From: Bryopsis sp. KO-2023
Taxonomy: Eukaryota > Chlorophyta > Ulvophyceae > Bryopsidales > Bryopsidaceae
Length of the DNA: 64,000 nt
Direction of reading: 5' to 3'
Assembly (NCBI GenBank): GCA_030272585.1
Contig: BSYQ01000006.1
Coordinates: 2,691,001 to 2,755,000, forward strand
Below are positions 1-13,300 of this stretch, piece by piece. The notes under the pieces were generated by a model, which saw nothing but the letters and a program-made list of their open reading frames with translations, searched no databases and was not told where the DNA came from. The position numbers were made by a program, and so were the translations under genes. How positions within the stretch are numbered: the first letter of the stretch is position 1; each line of letters starts with the position of its first letter.

Positions 1-556
1 ATTCCAACAAAACTATTTTCTGTGATTTTTCAAAGCTGAAAGCGACAATTATCATTGCTCGCCAATGGATTTTTCTATATTTTCCGAAAATATATATCAC
101 TTGCAGGATCACTTTGCGAACGAAACAAAGGGAAAATCAAAAAAACAAAAAATGACTCCAAGCATTCACAAGCACTCGAAAAAATTTCAAACGTAATGCA
201 AACATTTGAAGTTTTTTCTTTGCCCCCCCCCCCCCCCCCTGCCCCTGCACTTGATGCTCCTAACATTTTCTTAATATGGAAAGAAAAAGCAACAAAAACA
301 TCATTAAAAAACACAACCTAAAAACAAAAACCTGAGGTTGGGTTGCCAACCCACACGGATCTTCTGGAAAACTTATGTAACAAATGGTAAACCGTTTATG
401 CCATGGCCATCTTCTCTAAGCTTTTTCTGCCTGTCAAATCTTCAACACCAACCTGGCCTTAGAACTCCTGAAACCCGATATCCTTTCGACGCTAATTCTA
501 ATTCTAATCCAAATTCCATTCAACACTCACCAGAATGAAAGCGGTTTCAGAGTGTT
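1..556. other. No gene seen
   Basis: AT-rich sequence with a run of about 16 C at 223-238. No reading frame here resembles a known protein or connects in phase to the WRKY gene. It probably holds the 3' UTR and downstream flank of that gene. Confidence 0.5.
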
Positions 557-1907
557 TTATAACCTTCTGGTGCCGGGTTTCGGTTGAACCGGAGGATGGC
601 AATGGAGTCCTTCATAGGTGGCTAGTAAGACAGCGGGGTCATCGGGGGACCTCTCCACTTGCTTACGACAGGGGCAACCCGGGAAGGTGCATTTATAGTA
701 GCTCCGTGGATGCACATTTCCCTTCACTGATTTCTGTCCGTACTTCCTCCACCTTGCACAAACCCAAAACAGGCAAAAGTGAGAAACACAAGGTAGATTC
801 AATCCACAGACACCCCTCCCCAACCATTTTTGGGTGGGGACGTGCCGACAAAAAACAATTTAGAGGAAAAGAAATGTGGAAAAGAAAACAACCCGGAAAA
901 AAAATTGAACCGTCCATACCTTTGATATTAACTTCTAGAAGAAAGGAGATGGTGGAAAGAAATACCTGTAGCCATCTTCCAAGCTGGTCATCTGAACAGT
1001 GATCCTCTCCGCACCACTGTTGGTGCCAGTTCCTGTCTGACGCACAATCACCTCCTTGCCTACTAAAATCGACGGTTGGATGGGAGGGTACCACTTGTGC
1101 TTTTCCTCGGGACTGGAGTCTTCCCCATCCCCATCCCCATACCCCCTTGGAATTCTCTGCCCAAACGGCTTCATTCTCATGAACGGCTGCTGGTACCCCA
1201 TGTACGGCATCGCATACGCAGCTGTGGGTCCAGGCATCGGCTGCCGGCCCATCTTCGGCCGAGGTAACATCGTCCTGGATGAACCTGGGATGTTTTTATA
1301 CCCCATCTCACCCATTCCGTAGCCCTCCTCGTACGGTGGGTAGGAGCCGGCCTCACCCTGTGCGCTGCCGTACATCCCCCCTGCCATTTCCCCATCGAGT
1401 TCGTACCCAGCAACATCAGAGCCGTATGCAGCAGCGGCATGGTAGGCAGCCGCAGCCACCGCTGCCGCTCCGTACGCACTTGCCATGGGTGGAGTGGGTT
1501 GGTACTGCTCGACCCAAGGGGTGCTGGGGGGGAATCCATTCGCCATCATAGAAGGCCCCATCATGCCCGCCCAAGGGCCTGCCACCATGGCTGCGTTGTA
1601 CATCTCTGCACACATCATTGTGGTTTTGTTGTTCAGCATGTCATGATGACTCGTTGGAATTCTAGTTGCCCTTGTTTGTTTCTCACTCTTGCGGGTGGAA
1701 CCCTGTGCTGCCTTGCAAGGATATTCCCCATGCAATGGAAAACATACCTTCGTATTGGGCCTCATCCATTTCGGGGTCATAGCCGTAGGGAGCTGGGGTG
1801 ATGGCCATATCGTATTGCTGCTGGTGTTGGTGTTCGGGGCCGTTGCATTCGTGCTTGGCGCTCCTGAACTCTGTGCTGCCGTTGGCGGGCTTGATGTTGT
1901 CGCTCAT
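557..1907 (-). CDS. WRKY transcription factor, single C-terminal WRKY domain
   Basis: Three exons: 1907-1748, 1605-966 and 752-557. Phases agree and give 331 aa. WRKY proteins are nuclear DNA-binding factors that recognise W-box (TTGAC) elements. The domain starts at the end of exon 2 (LEDGYR) and continues in exon 3 with WRKYGQK, then the zinc ligands C-x4-C (CTFPGC) and H-x-H (HCH). The C-x4-C spacing suits the group I C-terminal or group II type. There is only one WRKY domain, and the protein stops about 11 residues after it. The N-terminal 270 residues are low complexity, rich in Met, Ala, Gly, Pro and Tyr, and look disordered. The start is the first ATG after a possible 5' UTR acceptor near 1937. 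The last intron cuts the Arg codon directly before WRKYGQK. Family assignment is certain; target genes are unknown. Confidence 0.93.
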
Positions 1908-4464
1908 GGGAACTCGACTCCGTTCAAACTTTCCGCCTGAAAAACACAAAGAGACAAAGCAAAGAAAAGAAAACAACAACCCTCAGCAACCCGATTCCTT
2001 GAGAAAAACGACACTTCGCGACGAGCAACTTGCACAACAATTCAGCCGCAGCGCCGCGTTCCCCTGTGTCCACGAACAGCCGTGGAACAGTTTGCGAACA
2101 TTGTGCCTTTACAACTGCAAGCAGGCGAATACGGACCGATTGGGGTTGCAGCAAGACGAGCGTAGATGAGTGGCGAAAGGGTTTGCTTGCTTTGCCCGGT
2201 GTTGATGGGCCTCTTTTTCGTCCATCGCTTCCACTCTCCTACTGTCACCCTCTCCCAAAAAAACACACTATCGACGATATGGCAAGCAGCCAGCTCGAGG
2301 AGCGTCACGGGACCGGTCTTCGACACGGTCAAACATTACGACAAGCGGTGGAGTAGCGCCCGTACGGCTTGTCAAGAGCGATCGTTTTGGGGGGCAAGGA
2401 AATAGTGCGGGTTTTTTTTGGGGGCGGACGGGGCCAAAAAGAAAACAAAGCACCTCCGCGGAACCGAACGTGTCGTTATAGCTTCCAACGATATGTGCAA
2501 CTGGATCAAGACGGTCAAAAAAAAACGCAATGGATCATGACTTTTTCAACAGTGCTGCGTGTCTCGGGATTGGGGAGAGCATCCCAAACGGCAAATTTTT
2601 GCGAGAGTTCAAATAGGGGCTGGGGTTGGGGGGGGAAGGGGGCGTGCTTTTCAGTGCTGGTTTTCGAAAACAACGCAACCTGTGCAGTGATCAACGTCCG
2701 ACAAAACGTATCACACGGTGTATGAAATGGGGCTGAGAAGAGCGCGTGGATATCATTTTCCGGACGGCGTGTAGGTGGGGCGTCTGCAACAAAAAAAAAG
2801 AACGAGCGAGTGCGTCCGGTGTCCACGGGAGCCCAAGTGCTGATGAGCAGGTGCGAAGCGACGCGATCGAAAAAATATGCTCCGTGAAGACTCGTTCAAC
2901 TCTGACAACGACCAAGTCGTGACTTCGGAGACCGTCGCGAGCGCCTATGGCGGGCAGCGGCGCACCCGCTATGACCTTGTATAGCAGAAAACAAATTTTC
3001 CAGCGACGACCAAGAGCGTGAAGAGAAATCACTTACTTTTCAAGCGGCGGTTCCACGGCGAAACTTTTTGTCAAGTGAGCGCGCAGCGAAAAAACAGGTG
3101 TGGGATCTGCGTGAAAACCAACGCTACTGAGAGTCTCTGGGTTGGCAATGGAAGGAGCGGGGAGCATGCCAGCTTTTGATTGTTGTAGTTTCTGGCGGGG
3201 CCGTTTTGATCGTCAATCATTCGGGGCGAATATTGACAGAAGCACCGCCGAGTCAGCACGTCGCAATTGACCTCCGCTGGAAACGGACACACGGGGTATG
3301 AGCGCGGTGCTACTCATGTTTGCTTGCTGACTTGTTGCGGCAACGTCGTGGCAAAACGAGCTCAACTCGGCGCAATTCTGGCAGCCAGGATTCCGAATGC
3401 GCAAGACATGGCAATTTTTTCCTTCCTGAGGTGTTTTTTGTTTTAACTGGTGGCGAACGACCGCCTGCTTGCGTCAACCCCTCCCCACGCGTCATGGTTC
3501 CGAAAGGGGTGGCCATGGGTCCCGCGCAGTTAGTAATGTATCGCGTGCTCCTGGACGGCTCAGGAGTCATTGGCAGTATGCGGTCAGGAAGCTGTCCACA
3601 TGCCTTTCCACAGCGTCATCCACCACGGAAATCTGCGCCGGCGAAAACTGGCAACACCAGCTAGGCACCAGCGGGCTGAACGTAACGATTACCCATACAG
3701 CGCAGAGCACAAAGAAGCCGTTCGCTGCCACGTGGGCTGGAATTTGCTTGCTGACCCTGGAGAACCAAAAACACAAGGCAGGCATCTGCCAGCGTTGGTT
3801 TACGTCGGTCCCTGTGGGACAGGCGTCGAAGGTTTCGATGGGGAAGGGGCGGATCCGGAACGGGTGTGGAGACAGGAGGTCCGCTAGTTCCGATTTCACA
3901 ACACAATCGCAGGATTGTCCTGGTGTTAAGTACTTGCGAGGCGGAATTTATGTGCGTCTCGAAGATGTTGACTTCGTTTTGACCATCTCAAGGTCCTCCT
4001 TATCGAGGCAAAAGTGGTTTGACCATCACCTGGTCGGTAGAGCCTGCGCACTGAGGACCCTCCAGGGGCTGGCCGTCTTGCGTGCCATCCTCCCCCTTGA
4101 TAGGTGGTAAACCCTGCGTGATGAGGGGAACTCAGGATCAACAGAGTTCGAAATTTGACACTGGCCCCACACCCACCAAGGGTATATTCCCGCTAGGTCG
4201 AATCCCGCTCCGTCGAATTTACGTACGTGCCCACGTGCCCCTCTAATTCTCGCATTTCACACTTCCTTTTGTGACGGCAGTGGGATTCGCTGCCACGATG
4301 AATATCGAGCACTGTCGTACGCGAACGAGCCGCAGTGTTCCGTCTAAAATAACGCCTGTCGGAGCGAGAACGCCAGCCAAAAAAAATTCTGCGGAGTTCG
4401 CCGACTTTCAACGACCCTCTAAAACGCCCTTACCTCAGGGTTCGACGCGGTGGAGGAAGTCACA
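1908..4464. other. No supported gene
   Basis: Several open frames of 60-210 codons occur on both strands, but none shows a domain or joins others through good splice sites. The sequence just upstream of the WRKY start has a pyrimidine tract and AG at about 1937 (minus strand), so a 5' UTR intron is possible. A minus-strand tail ending near 3567 looks mildly coding (ends FLTAYCQ after a possible acceptor) but could not be connected to anything. Confidence 0.4.
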
Positions 4465-5241
4465 ATGGCAGCAAAAGAACGAGGCGCAGGCGATGCTCAG
4501 GTGAAAACGTCCCTTTTTTCCAAGATCAAAAATCCTCCAAAAAGTGTTTTGAGAACCGTCTAGAGGAGCTTCCGGCCGAGAAGCTGCTGAACTTGGTGCG
4601 ACGCCGAATGGGGCAGAAGTGCGAGATTCCAGACATTCCTTCAGTCTCACATTTTAGGTAAGGAATAATTTCCTGTAGAAGTACATTGTCTTTTTTGTTT
4701 CTTTTTTTTTTTTTGGGGGGGGGGGGACTGGGAAGAACTTTATTCCCCACAATTTATTTTATTTCTGTTTTTTTCCTCTTTTTCTCGTTTCTTTTTCTCT
4801 GGTTGGTTGGTTGGTTGGTTGGTTAAAAAGAGGTGTCTTGTGTGCTACACCCTCTGTTTTTCCTTTTATTTTTTTCGGGTACCAAGACACCTGATTGAAC
4901 TTTTTTTCATTTTTCCTGATTGTTATGCTATGATTCTGGTTTTTTCGTTCAAGGTCAGTTGTGGCATAGCATCTATGCGATATCATCATTTATTTGGAGA
5001 GAAAAATAAAAACAGATAAATAAAAAAATATGCCATACATCTGTCAATCAACGTGCAGTTGTCTTCGATTAGTTTTTTTCCCCTGAGAAAATAATATCAA
5101 GGTGGAAAGCCCCAGACACCCCGGACACCATGGAAATATATGTTTCCATTCATTCATTCATTATTGCTCTTTGTTTATTTGTTTATTTTTTTTTGCAGAT
5201 GCAAGACCTTGGATGATCCAATGGATTTTATTTGCATCTAA
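4465..5241 (+). CDS. Small unknown protein, three exons (tentative)
   Basis: Exons 4465-4500, 4545-4657 and 5199-5241 join in phase and would encode 63 aa. Donors are CAG/gtgaaa and AG/gtaagg; acceptors are ccaaaaag and tttttgcag. The middle exon is Glu/Leu/Arg-rich (around LPAEKLLNLVRRR) and looks like a short amphipathic helix; the tail reads LDDPMDFICI. I do not recognise the family. The first intron would be only 44 bp and its acceptor lacks a good pyrimidine tract, so the first exon is the weakest part. It could instead be the end of a longer gene. Confidence 0.33.
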
Positions 5242-7163
5242 GGGGCAAAAGATGACGTCAAGGTATTACGGAGGCTAGCCAGACGAGCTCTCAAAGAAGC
5301 TGTCTAAATCGAGGCTGAAAAAAATGCATCGATGTCTTCGGAGCCTCACAATGCCTCAGTATCGATCGATGAAAAAAGGAAAACGGTGTTGCCCTTGTTT
5401 TTCCGATGAGGGTGATCGGTGTACTTCTTTTTGCTGTGGTGAGTTTTCTGCTGTAGATTCTCTCAAGATGCATCAATCCATCTGATTTTTTTTTAATTGG
5501 GGCGGGGGGGGGGGATATCCAGTGGGTCATGGATGATAAAAAATTGCAATGGATGAAAAGAAAAAAATGCTGGGCTTGGCATTGAGGGTCTACGATAATT
5601 AACGCAGTGGTTCGTGAGTTCCAGTGGGAAAAAAAAAGGGGGGGGCCGAAACAGATGTTTTTGTTGTCGATCAGTCATTTTTATGTCATATTGATCGTCT
5701 TTGTTGAGGTAGCAGGAGTTTCTATTTTCCAGAAAACTAGTGTGTGCTCTGAGATGAAGTCTTGCTCGAGGGTCTGGAAAATTATGAGAATTTGCTCGAA
5801 ATTTTTCTGTCAGAGGGTAGCCTGGCTGTTGCTAATTGGATTAGTTGGGGTGGTTGAGGCAATAATCATTTCGCTGTTTATCAAATCTGGGAAAGAAAAT
5901 AGAATGGAAAAAAAAGCAGAAAAGCTGAATTTTCAGATGGCAGTGTAGGTGCAAGCTTTCCCTGATTTCGTTTGGCATTTTTTTTGTCCGGAAGAACTGT
6001 GATGAGATCCATTTTTGCCCTTTTTTTTCACTGTTTGTTTTGGGTTGATTTTTAAAATTGATGAGTGACTTTGTCGGGATCCAAAGAAAGTATATAAAGA
6101 AAAGAAGAAAGAAGCATGTCGCTTTTCTCTTGTATTCAAGCTGTTCGAGCTTTTCTGTCATTATGGCCAGTTTTTCTGTTCCGAAAATTTGATCTCCAGT
6201 TTCAGCATCACTCTTAACTGTCTTCTGCATAAACTGAGATACAATCAATTAACAAATAATTACAACCTATCGCAAATTAGAGCCATAACCCTCCATGATG
6301 CTGAAACATGTTCATATTGAAAATGGTGCGAGTCTGAAGAACGTGCTTGAAAACTACATCCAATTCATACATACTGGTAGAAGCACGTTTGAGAAAAGAA
6401 ATTCCCCACAAGAAAGCTTTTAAAGAAAATTGGAAACATGGGAATCGAAAATTGAACGTTGCAAGGAAGAGTGTTCCAAAACAAGCGAGAGTGTGAACAA
6501 AAAGCAACTGTTGACCACCAGGACCTAAGTTTCAAATCTCCTGGGTCGCTCCTTTCCAACTAAACAACCTTGATCAATCTTACGCGTTCTTCCCAGCGAT
6601 CCACAAGTGCAATCGCATCGGTGTTCAATTGAACAGCTTGCAAGCTGTTGCCCTGGGGACCTGCTTTTGTAGCACCGCAAAAAATTCTGTGTGCGTGCCT
6701 GCAAGTGGCTTGCTTGCTTGGCTTTGGTTCTTCAACAACTGTTTTTGGACTGTCTGAAATCTGCTTGTGTCTACGTCTACTTCCGAGCGAGGGATTCTAA
6801 ACGGTGCAAGACTGGTTTTAAGATATTCTTTGTGCTCAATTCACAAACACTGCCCTAAAAAAAAAGTGTGATCCGTACCTATGAGGGGAGGCTGCGAGAC
6901 CTATATTCAGAAACAGGAAAAGATGTAACACTCACCTGTTTTTCGACTATTCATCCAAACTTCTTGTTCATGGTTCCACAGAAATGGAAATCAAAGAAAC
7001 CGGGTATTCAACAAATCCATGTTTACTTCTCGAAAAAGTCTGTTGTGGTTCCAAGGCTTCCCTGTTTTTGCTGCTGTTCCTGGCTGTTCCTTCCCATCGA
7101 TATGAACTGAGGCTCGGTCGCTATTTCTAAAAACATCCATGTCCTCTGTCTGATCAGCATTGG
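5242..7163. other. No confident gene; possible minus-strand exons
   Basis: A minus-strand segment at about 6217-6118 looks coding (FMQKTVKSDAETGDQIF, then a Lys/Glu-rich helix) and follows a pyrimidine tract and AG. A second segment at about 6385-6280 (YELDVVFKHVLQTR) also follows a plausible acceptor. I could not join them in phase to each other or to the gene at 7164-7597, and neither matches a family I know. The rest is AT-rich with homopolymer runs, including a G-run at 5502-5514. Confidence 0.35.
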
Positions 7164-7597
7164 TCAATCCTCCTCGGCAGTGCCAAACTGTACTACGATA
7201 TCTACTATAGTTTTAAAAAAACCTTGGGCAAAAAAACAGGGTCGGAAGAGAAAGGATATAGGGAAGGTGCACCACAGAGATTGTCCCAGTCTATCATAGA
7301 AAACGTACAAATTATCAGCAAACGAGTGCTGTTTTCTTTTAATATCTTGATGGCTATCTTTCTTTTTTTTTTTTTTTTGGGGGGGGGGGTCTGCATACCT
7401 TTGTGTTCTCTTGTTTGCAGCAGGGTTTCCTGGAAAGCCCAAGTTTTCGTGGGGCTTGCTTTCTTGTCGGTCACCACCGTCGACAGAACATCCAGAACCT
7501 CTGAGGTTTGATTGGTGGCCGCTTGATGCAAAGCCTCGTTTGTCATTTGCGATGCCAGCGCTGAAGAGGCTGTTGTATTGACCGCCCTACGCAGCAT
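7164..7597 (-). CDS. Small unknown protein with organelle-presequence-like N-terminus
   Basis: Two exons, 7597-7399 and 7222-7164, join in phase 1 and encode 85 aa. The first residues (MLRRAVNTTASSALASQ) are basic and Ser/Ala/Thr-rich with no acid, as in mitochondrial presequences. The rest has no motif I can name; the tail reads VDIVVQFGTAEED. The donor is AAAG/gtatgc and the acceptor is a T-rich tract ending CCCAAG. The intron carries a long C-run next to an A-run on the coding strand. A further coding stretch in the intron (around FADNLYVFYDRLG) could be a skipped exon, so the C-terminus is uncertain. Confidence 0.4.
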
Positions 7598-7650
7598 CCA
7601 CCACCTCTTTTGTCAACTACACATGCACAACAGAACAGAATATTAGATCC

Positions 7651-9157
7651 TCATATTAATTTTTCACCACCCCACATTCTTTCCCCATCAGAAGGATGAA
7701 GGTGCACTTGGATTGAGTTGATTTGGTTTGGGTCGAAGATGGTGATGATTTCTGGTCTAAATGACTCAAGGTCAAGGTCAATCTGCATAGAGCATGCCTG
7801 ACTAACAGGAAGGGTTTCTGTCACCCACACTGGTGGTTTGAGGACTTGTGTTGTATGAACCATGCCCTCCCCCCATCAGCAGCATTTGATTTCAAAACAA
7901 GAGTGGCGAAAAATTTAGCGAAAAAGTCTGTCGAGAGACCTGCATCGACTTCTGCGAAAAGATTTACCTGTTTCAGTAGAGTAGCTCCTCTCGGCGACGT
8001 CTGCGCGTCTACCGGTCGATGCGGTGAGTGGCCTGTCCATCGAGTCGTCGTGGAAATCGAATCCAGTGCGCCACCCGAAGGCCACAGCTCCCTTGAGCTC
8101 GACGACGCTGGAAATGGGGGAACAGGGACAAGTGCACTTTCCCGATACTTCATTCGCTGCTCGAGCCACTTCCCTGAAAGCTGTCCTACTGAAAGTGTGA
8201 AGATGAAACGCGCGCTCCCGATTTATCAGTCACAACGATGACCACATAAATTCGACGTAGAGGGATTCGACCTAGCGGCAATAAATCCCCACCAAGGGGG
8301 TCGCTTACAGATGCGGATGAGTATTGCGTTGAACGTGGTGACTTGGAATTGACCACCGCTTTCAGTAGGCCGCCCATATCCAGTCCAGGCTGACAGGCGC
8401 CGCAACCCATTTGGATCTTACACAAAGTTCCAGGGTGTTGGGGGAAACAGATGTGTGAATGTTGGGCGGAAATACAAGTGCCCTTCAAGTGTCAAGACCA
8501 ACCTAGATCTGGATTCCCTCTGTTGTTCAAGCTTCTGCCCCAGCTGGGGCAGTATTCCCAGTAAGAGCTTTCTTGCAGGACAGACCAGTATGCTGCTTCC
8601 ACAGCTCTCAATCTGTAGGTCATATATATGAGGCCCGCACCACCAAGTAAAATCGAAAGAAGTTATGGGTGTTCTCCCTCCAAAATGAGGTCGCATCATG
8701 AGGACGCTCGGCAAGTCTCAATGAATCAATGAACAAAAAAACATACTGCCTGACGAACCAGACCGCCACAGTTTTCGTCAATTTTTGGTTTGGTTTGGTT
8801 TCGTCAATTCGTCCAGCCATCCTTCGGTCCAAACGATTCCAACGAGCGCGCATCACAACACATAATCGAAACCTCAAAAAATCCGCAAAAAAGGTTGCCA
8901 CAGCCCCTCCTCGTTGCGACCAAAAGAAATGGAGTTCCGATCCATTCATAACTCCTACGACCCAATCCCACACCGCATTTTTGTACCAGTCGGAATCCTC
9001 CAGCGAGGGGGCCCGGCAATGCTTCGTGGCGGCGATCGAGAATCGGGCGTAGGAAGGTCCACAGCGGCTTCATTTCCGGCGTTCCCCTCCGAGGACATCC
9101 ACGGGGCCCGGAAAACAGGCATTTCGAAGGGGTGGGGAAGCTCCCAACGAATCGCAT
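7651..9157 (-). CDS. Unrecognised multi-exon gene (3' exons clear, 5' end unresolved)
   Basis: The two last exons are well supported: 8173-7968 and 7844-7651. They join in phase 1, and the stop is at 7653-7651. They contain a Cys-rich stretch (SGKCTCPCSP), then VVELKGAVAFGWRTG, and an acidic/hydrophobic end (MQIDLDLESFRPEIITIF). Upstream on the same strand, more coding-looking segments occur near 8380-8220 (around LLPLGRIPLRRIYVV), 8660-8500 (YDLQIESCGSSILVCPAR) and 9020-8900 (LEDSDWYKNAVWDWVVGV). I could not settle their order of joins or the start codon; 9157 is only the farthest plausible ATG. No domain is recognised, so no function is assigned. Confidence 0.4.
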
Positions 9158-10379
9158 GCCTTACTTCGTAGCCGCAGAAAATTTAGGACAAAGGAAAATT
9201 TCAGAAAAAGTTCGCTTGGGAGAAGAGTTCCCTAACCAAGGCCGCATCCACAGATGTGGAGGAGAAATCGGCCATCCTTGAAAAACCACAGTCATCCGAA
9301 GTAGCACATATTTAATATGTCACAGCCCGATTTCATAGCTGTATTGTCAACTCGCACTCCAGCCGCAAAGAAAATCTTAGGGAGCAGACAAGACCGGACC
9401 GGCCGGTCCAACACCAAAGGGTTTCCGAGAGGTTTCCATCACCGAGTATTTGGAAGGTTTGAAGGTTACCATCTATTGGGAACTCGAATATATACGTATT
9501 CAAATAGAGGCAAATATAGATATATGTATATATGAAAGAAATGGTGGTGGCGCAAAATTGTGTGCAGTGAAGCGTGTGTGTTGGTGTATACATAATATCG
9601 GTAGGGGTTTGAGTGTGCGGCCTCCACAATTCTTCAGCACATTGGCGTGCTGAGAAAAAATTGATCGACAATTTTATCACTGTTGGACATGCTATTCCCC
9701 TATTTCGACGAGGAATCGGGATTAAGATGTGAAAAGGAAATTCTGGTGGTGGATAAACATGGTAAACATTTTAGGGGTGTTTTGTCTTGGATCAGTGTAT
9801 TTCTTTTTATATTGCCGGGAAGAAATAAAATGAAAATGTTTGGAAATGGCTGAAAACACGACCTGACACCCTATATTATTTTACTCATTTACACTCAGTA
9901 TCACCACAAATAGACCCTAAATGTATTTAAGCTTGCATTGTAAAACGTTTTTCTCTTCATGCCGATTGAAATAGCTTCCCAAACCAGAGGCTCCAGATCA
10001 AGCGGTTACACGCAAGGAGCCACCAATCATATTCATCAAAGAAAACCAAAAAGATTTAAAAAAAAGTTGAGCGCATGTTTTCTAGACCGTGAGCTGCTTC
10101 AAGACAAAAACAAATCCATCTGCTAATAAAGGATCGACATACTCCTTTGAGAATAAAGCTCCATCCTGTTTTCTATTCCCGCCCCCTCCCCCTTTCCAGA
10201 CTCTCACCATGAACACCACCAACAACTGCAATATTGATACAAACCCATTTCCCCAAGGGACCCTTTTTGATTGAGACGTGCAAATCCAGAAAACTAAGAA
10301 GAATAGAAAAATCAAGAAATAAATCAAGAAATAAATTCGACCATGACCATAACTTGTGACTGAAACAACCCCCCCCTTT
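9158..10379. other. No gene seen
   Basis: AT-rich spacer with a TA-rich stretch at 9485-9535. Short frames on both strands show no domain, no codon bias and no connecting splice sites. It probably contains the 3' UTR of the U-box gene on the minus strand. Confidence 0.5.
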
Positions 10380-13300
10380 TCAAAACTGTGCATTGCCGCT
10401 GCCCCACTCACTGATCGCCGATTTCAGTGCATGATTCGATGTCAAGTGCAAATTCAGCAGCGGTGCGTTAGTCATGGGGGATGTCGGGTGCCCTCGAGAA
10501 ATCCAGTCTTCGATTTCGGCTCGCTCGTAAGTGTACCCATCAGCCGCCACGACTGGATCCCTCATTAGCTCATGTGTGATTGGACAAACGAACAGCGAGG
10601 GGGGCTCCTGTTGCGAAGTGCCGGGCGTTTGAGCCTCCGCCACTTCCAAATCTACATCACAAGAATGCAACTCACGAAAAGTTTGGCAGGATTTCTGTAT
10701 CGAATCATGGTGCAGCTTTGGCTGAAACGAACTTGATGTTTCTTGTCATCTCTTGGACTGCTGACTAATCAGTCGAGGCCCACTCTCAGTCGTATTTAGT
10801 GTGGGTTTTTTAATGGTGTTGCCCCAGTAATGGTGTGGGCCACACTGATTCATTTTGGTTCTTTAAACCAAACCAAAACCAAAACACCCTGGCAAAATCA
10901 CTATTCAATGAAACGTGTGGATTTCTCGGAAACAGTCTGTCTTGCAGAACTTCTACCGTTAACGGAAATGGTGTAGGCCACACTGAATACGATTGAGGGT
11001 GTACTATATCGGGTCCCTATGCATCTGTTCTGTGCATAAGACGGGACACTCCCCACCGATTACCCACCTCCATCTGTGACTTGTGGTGGTGGAACTTCCC
11101 TGGGCAGCTGAAACCCTAAATTGCCGTGCACCATTTTCAGAGTTTCTAGAATGCACAGCCTGAGATCAGGTCGCCCAGCGCTGCCCGCCCCCTCGATGCA
11201 CTTTAGGGCAAGTCGGGCGACCAGGACGGATTCGGTGATTGGCCATCCGCCTGCTCTATGGTCCAGCATGGAGTAGAAGGAATTGCTTTGAAGTGCAAGT
11301 TTCACTTCGAATGACAGACGCTCGCAGTCGTTCCCAGTGAGGAGCCTCAGAAACAGCAGCCCTGGAATGTAAGGTCAGGTCTGTCTCAGGTGAGGTGGGC
11401 AAACCCATGAAAAAATCGAGCAATCCAGCCACCATCGAGAACTTTGCTGTTCAGTATTGGGCATCCAAATTTTTTTTGCAAAGGTGCGAGAACAAAAATC
11501 ATGCATCTGTATTTTAACCCACCTAGAGAGCCGATTAAAGCATCCTTAGATTGCGTCTCGTTATTCCATGGGATGCCAAAGTCAAACAGCTTGACATGCA
11601 AATCCTCGGCGAGGTACACACTGTCGCAGCTCAACGGACTGCACGGAACCCACCAAAAAAAAAAAATGACAATTCGCCATGAAATTCAATAAGTTATCTA
11701 TGCCTGTTCTCTCAACATGCACATGGAATCCCCCTGGCCTTTGCCCCAAGTCGGGGGGATCCACTCACAGCCAGACTCACCCGTGCGCGAGGTTTTTCCA
11801 AGGCACGCTCTCAAGATATGCCAATGCGGCGGTCACTTCCATCATGATTCTGAGACGGTCGCCCCAACTCAACATGGTTCGATTTGCATGAAACAGATAA
11901 TCGCTCAAGGTCCCATCCGCAGCGTCCAACAACAGCTGAGGTGGATTCAAGCAAACTCCCAACACAGTCGCAAGATGTGGATGCTGCAGCTGAACAGCGA
12001 GCAAGAGATCTTCACAGGAAAAAAAAAACGAGAATGTCAAAATTTGAGTCAGGAGTGCTTGGGAAGAACTGGGATTTCATAACCAGGCCATACACGCTAT
12101 ACGGAAGTCTGTCTAGACTGCCATATCTACGGAAAGGGTCGGGGAAAATGCATATAAACATCCACAAAAATCTGTCTTTGATCCAGTGCCGGTGTGAAAA
12201 AGTGCTGAGCATCAAGCTATCAGGCCTAGAGATGAAGGAGAACCAACAACAATCTTCTGTTATGGTTTCGATCGATCGTTTTGAGTCGGTTGTTACCGCT
12301 GAAAGCATCATTTCTGAATTGCCGGACTATCACTCGCTTCCCTTGGAAGAAACACCGCACCAATTTTCCGAACATCGTGGATGTCGCGTAGCCCTCCATA
12401 CACGACCTCAACAGCTCTTCCGCATTCACCACAATCACTCCATGCCACGTCCTGACCTCCACGTCACTTGCTGTCAACAGAAAAGGCGATAAACGACCGA
12501 ACAAGCAGCCGCAACACAGAAACACATTTCCGACCTTTGTTTCATGATTTTGCTCTCTTTCTGATGAGTAACAGCTACATATTTGTTTGTGTGGAGAATT
12601 GCTGTGGAAGATCGGTCCTCCCAAATCTGCCGGCTAACCTTCAGAAGGTTGGTCAGGGGGCCGTGCTCCTTCATGTCTGCCTGTTGCTGGCGTCAAGTCC
12701 CAGTCTTCAATGGATTCACTCTCCCCCCAGCCATCGTCCCGATCCATGGCCCGCCTGTTCTCACCTTCTGGATGCCTACATCGACCACCGTCAATAGCTT
12801 CCCAGTCTGACTCCGAACTTGATTCGCCCCATCCATCGCTCCTCTCCCTCCCCACCATGTCCTTCAAAGTCGGTGTGGAAAAAACGATCAGGTTCGGCAC
12901 ACCGCTGGATACTTGTCGATTTCTTGCTCTTGGCAGTGTAACAGCAATGGGGAGGAAGACATGGGCTTCAAGCCAATTTTGCAAACATTCGTTTTATACG
13001 AAGGACTCTAATTTTAATTATTAAACAAACTCGCCATTTAAAAAGTTTAAAAACAAAATTTTTCATGAAAAGGAACAGAAATCACGCTCTATAAGACTTT
13101 TTGACCTTTTCAATCAGGACCAAAAAATCGTATCACCCCCGAATTAAAGGGAAAAAAACTAGTGACGTACAGCAATGGTCCATGGATTTTCCCAAAATGG
13201 GTGTAAAACAACCCAAAGTCTGGCGTACAATTTGACAGCAGGAAATCAGAGGGAGGTTTGCAACCTACCTTATCCCCTTCCGGCCTGTTGTCTGCGATGC

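Noticed and set aside
3469..4110. Open frame of 213 codons on the plus strand
   Set aside because: Mixed composition, no domain, overlapping frames on the other strand look equally good, and no splice joins connect it.
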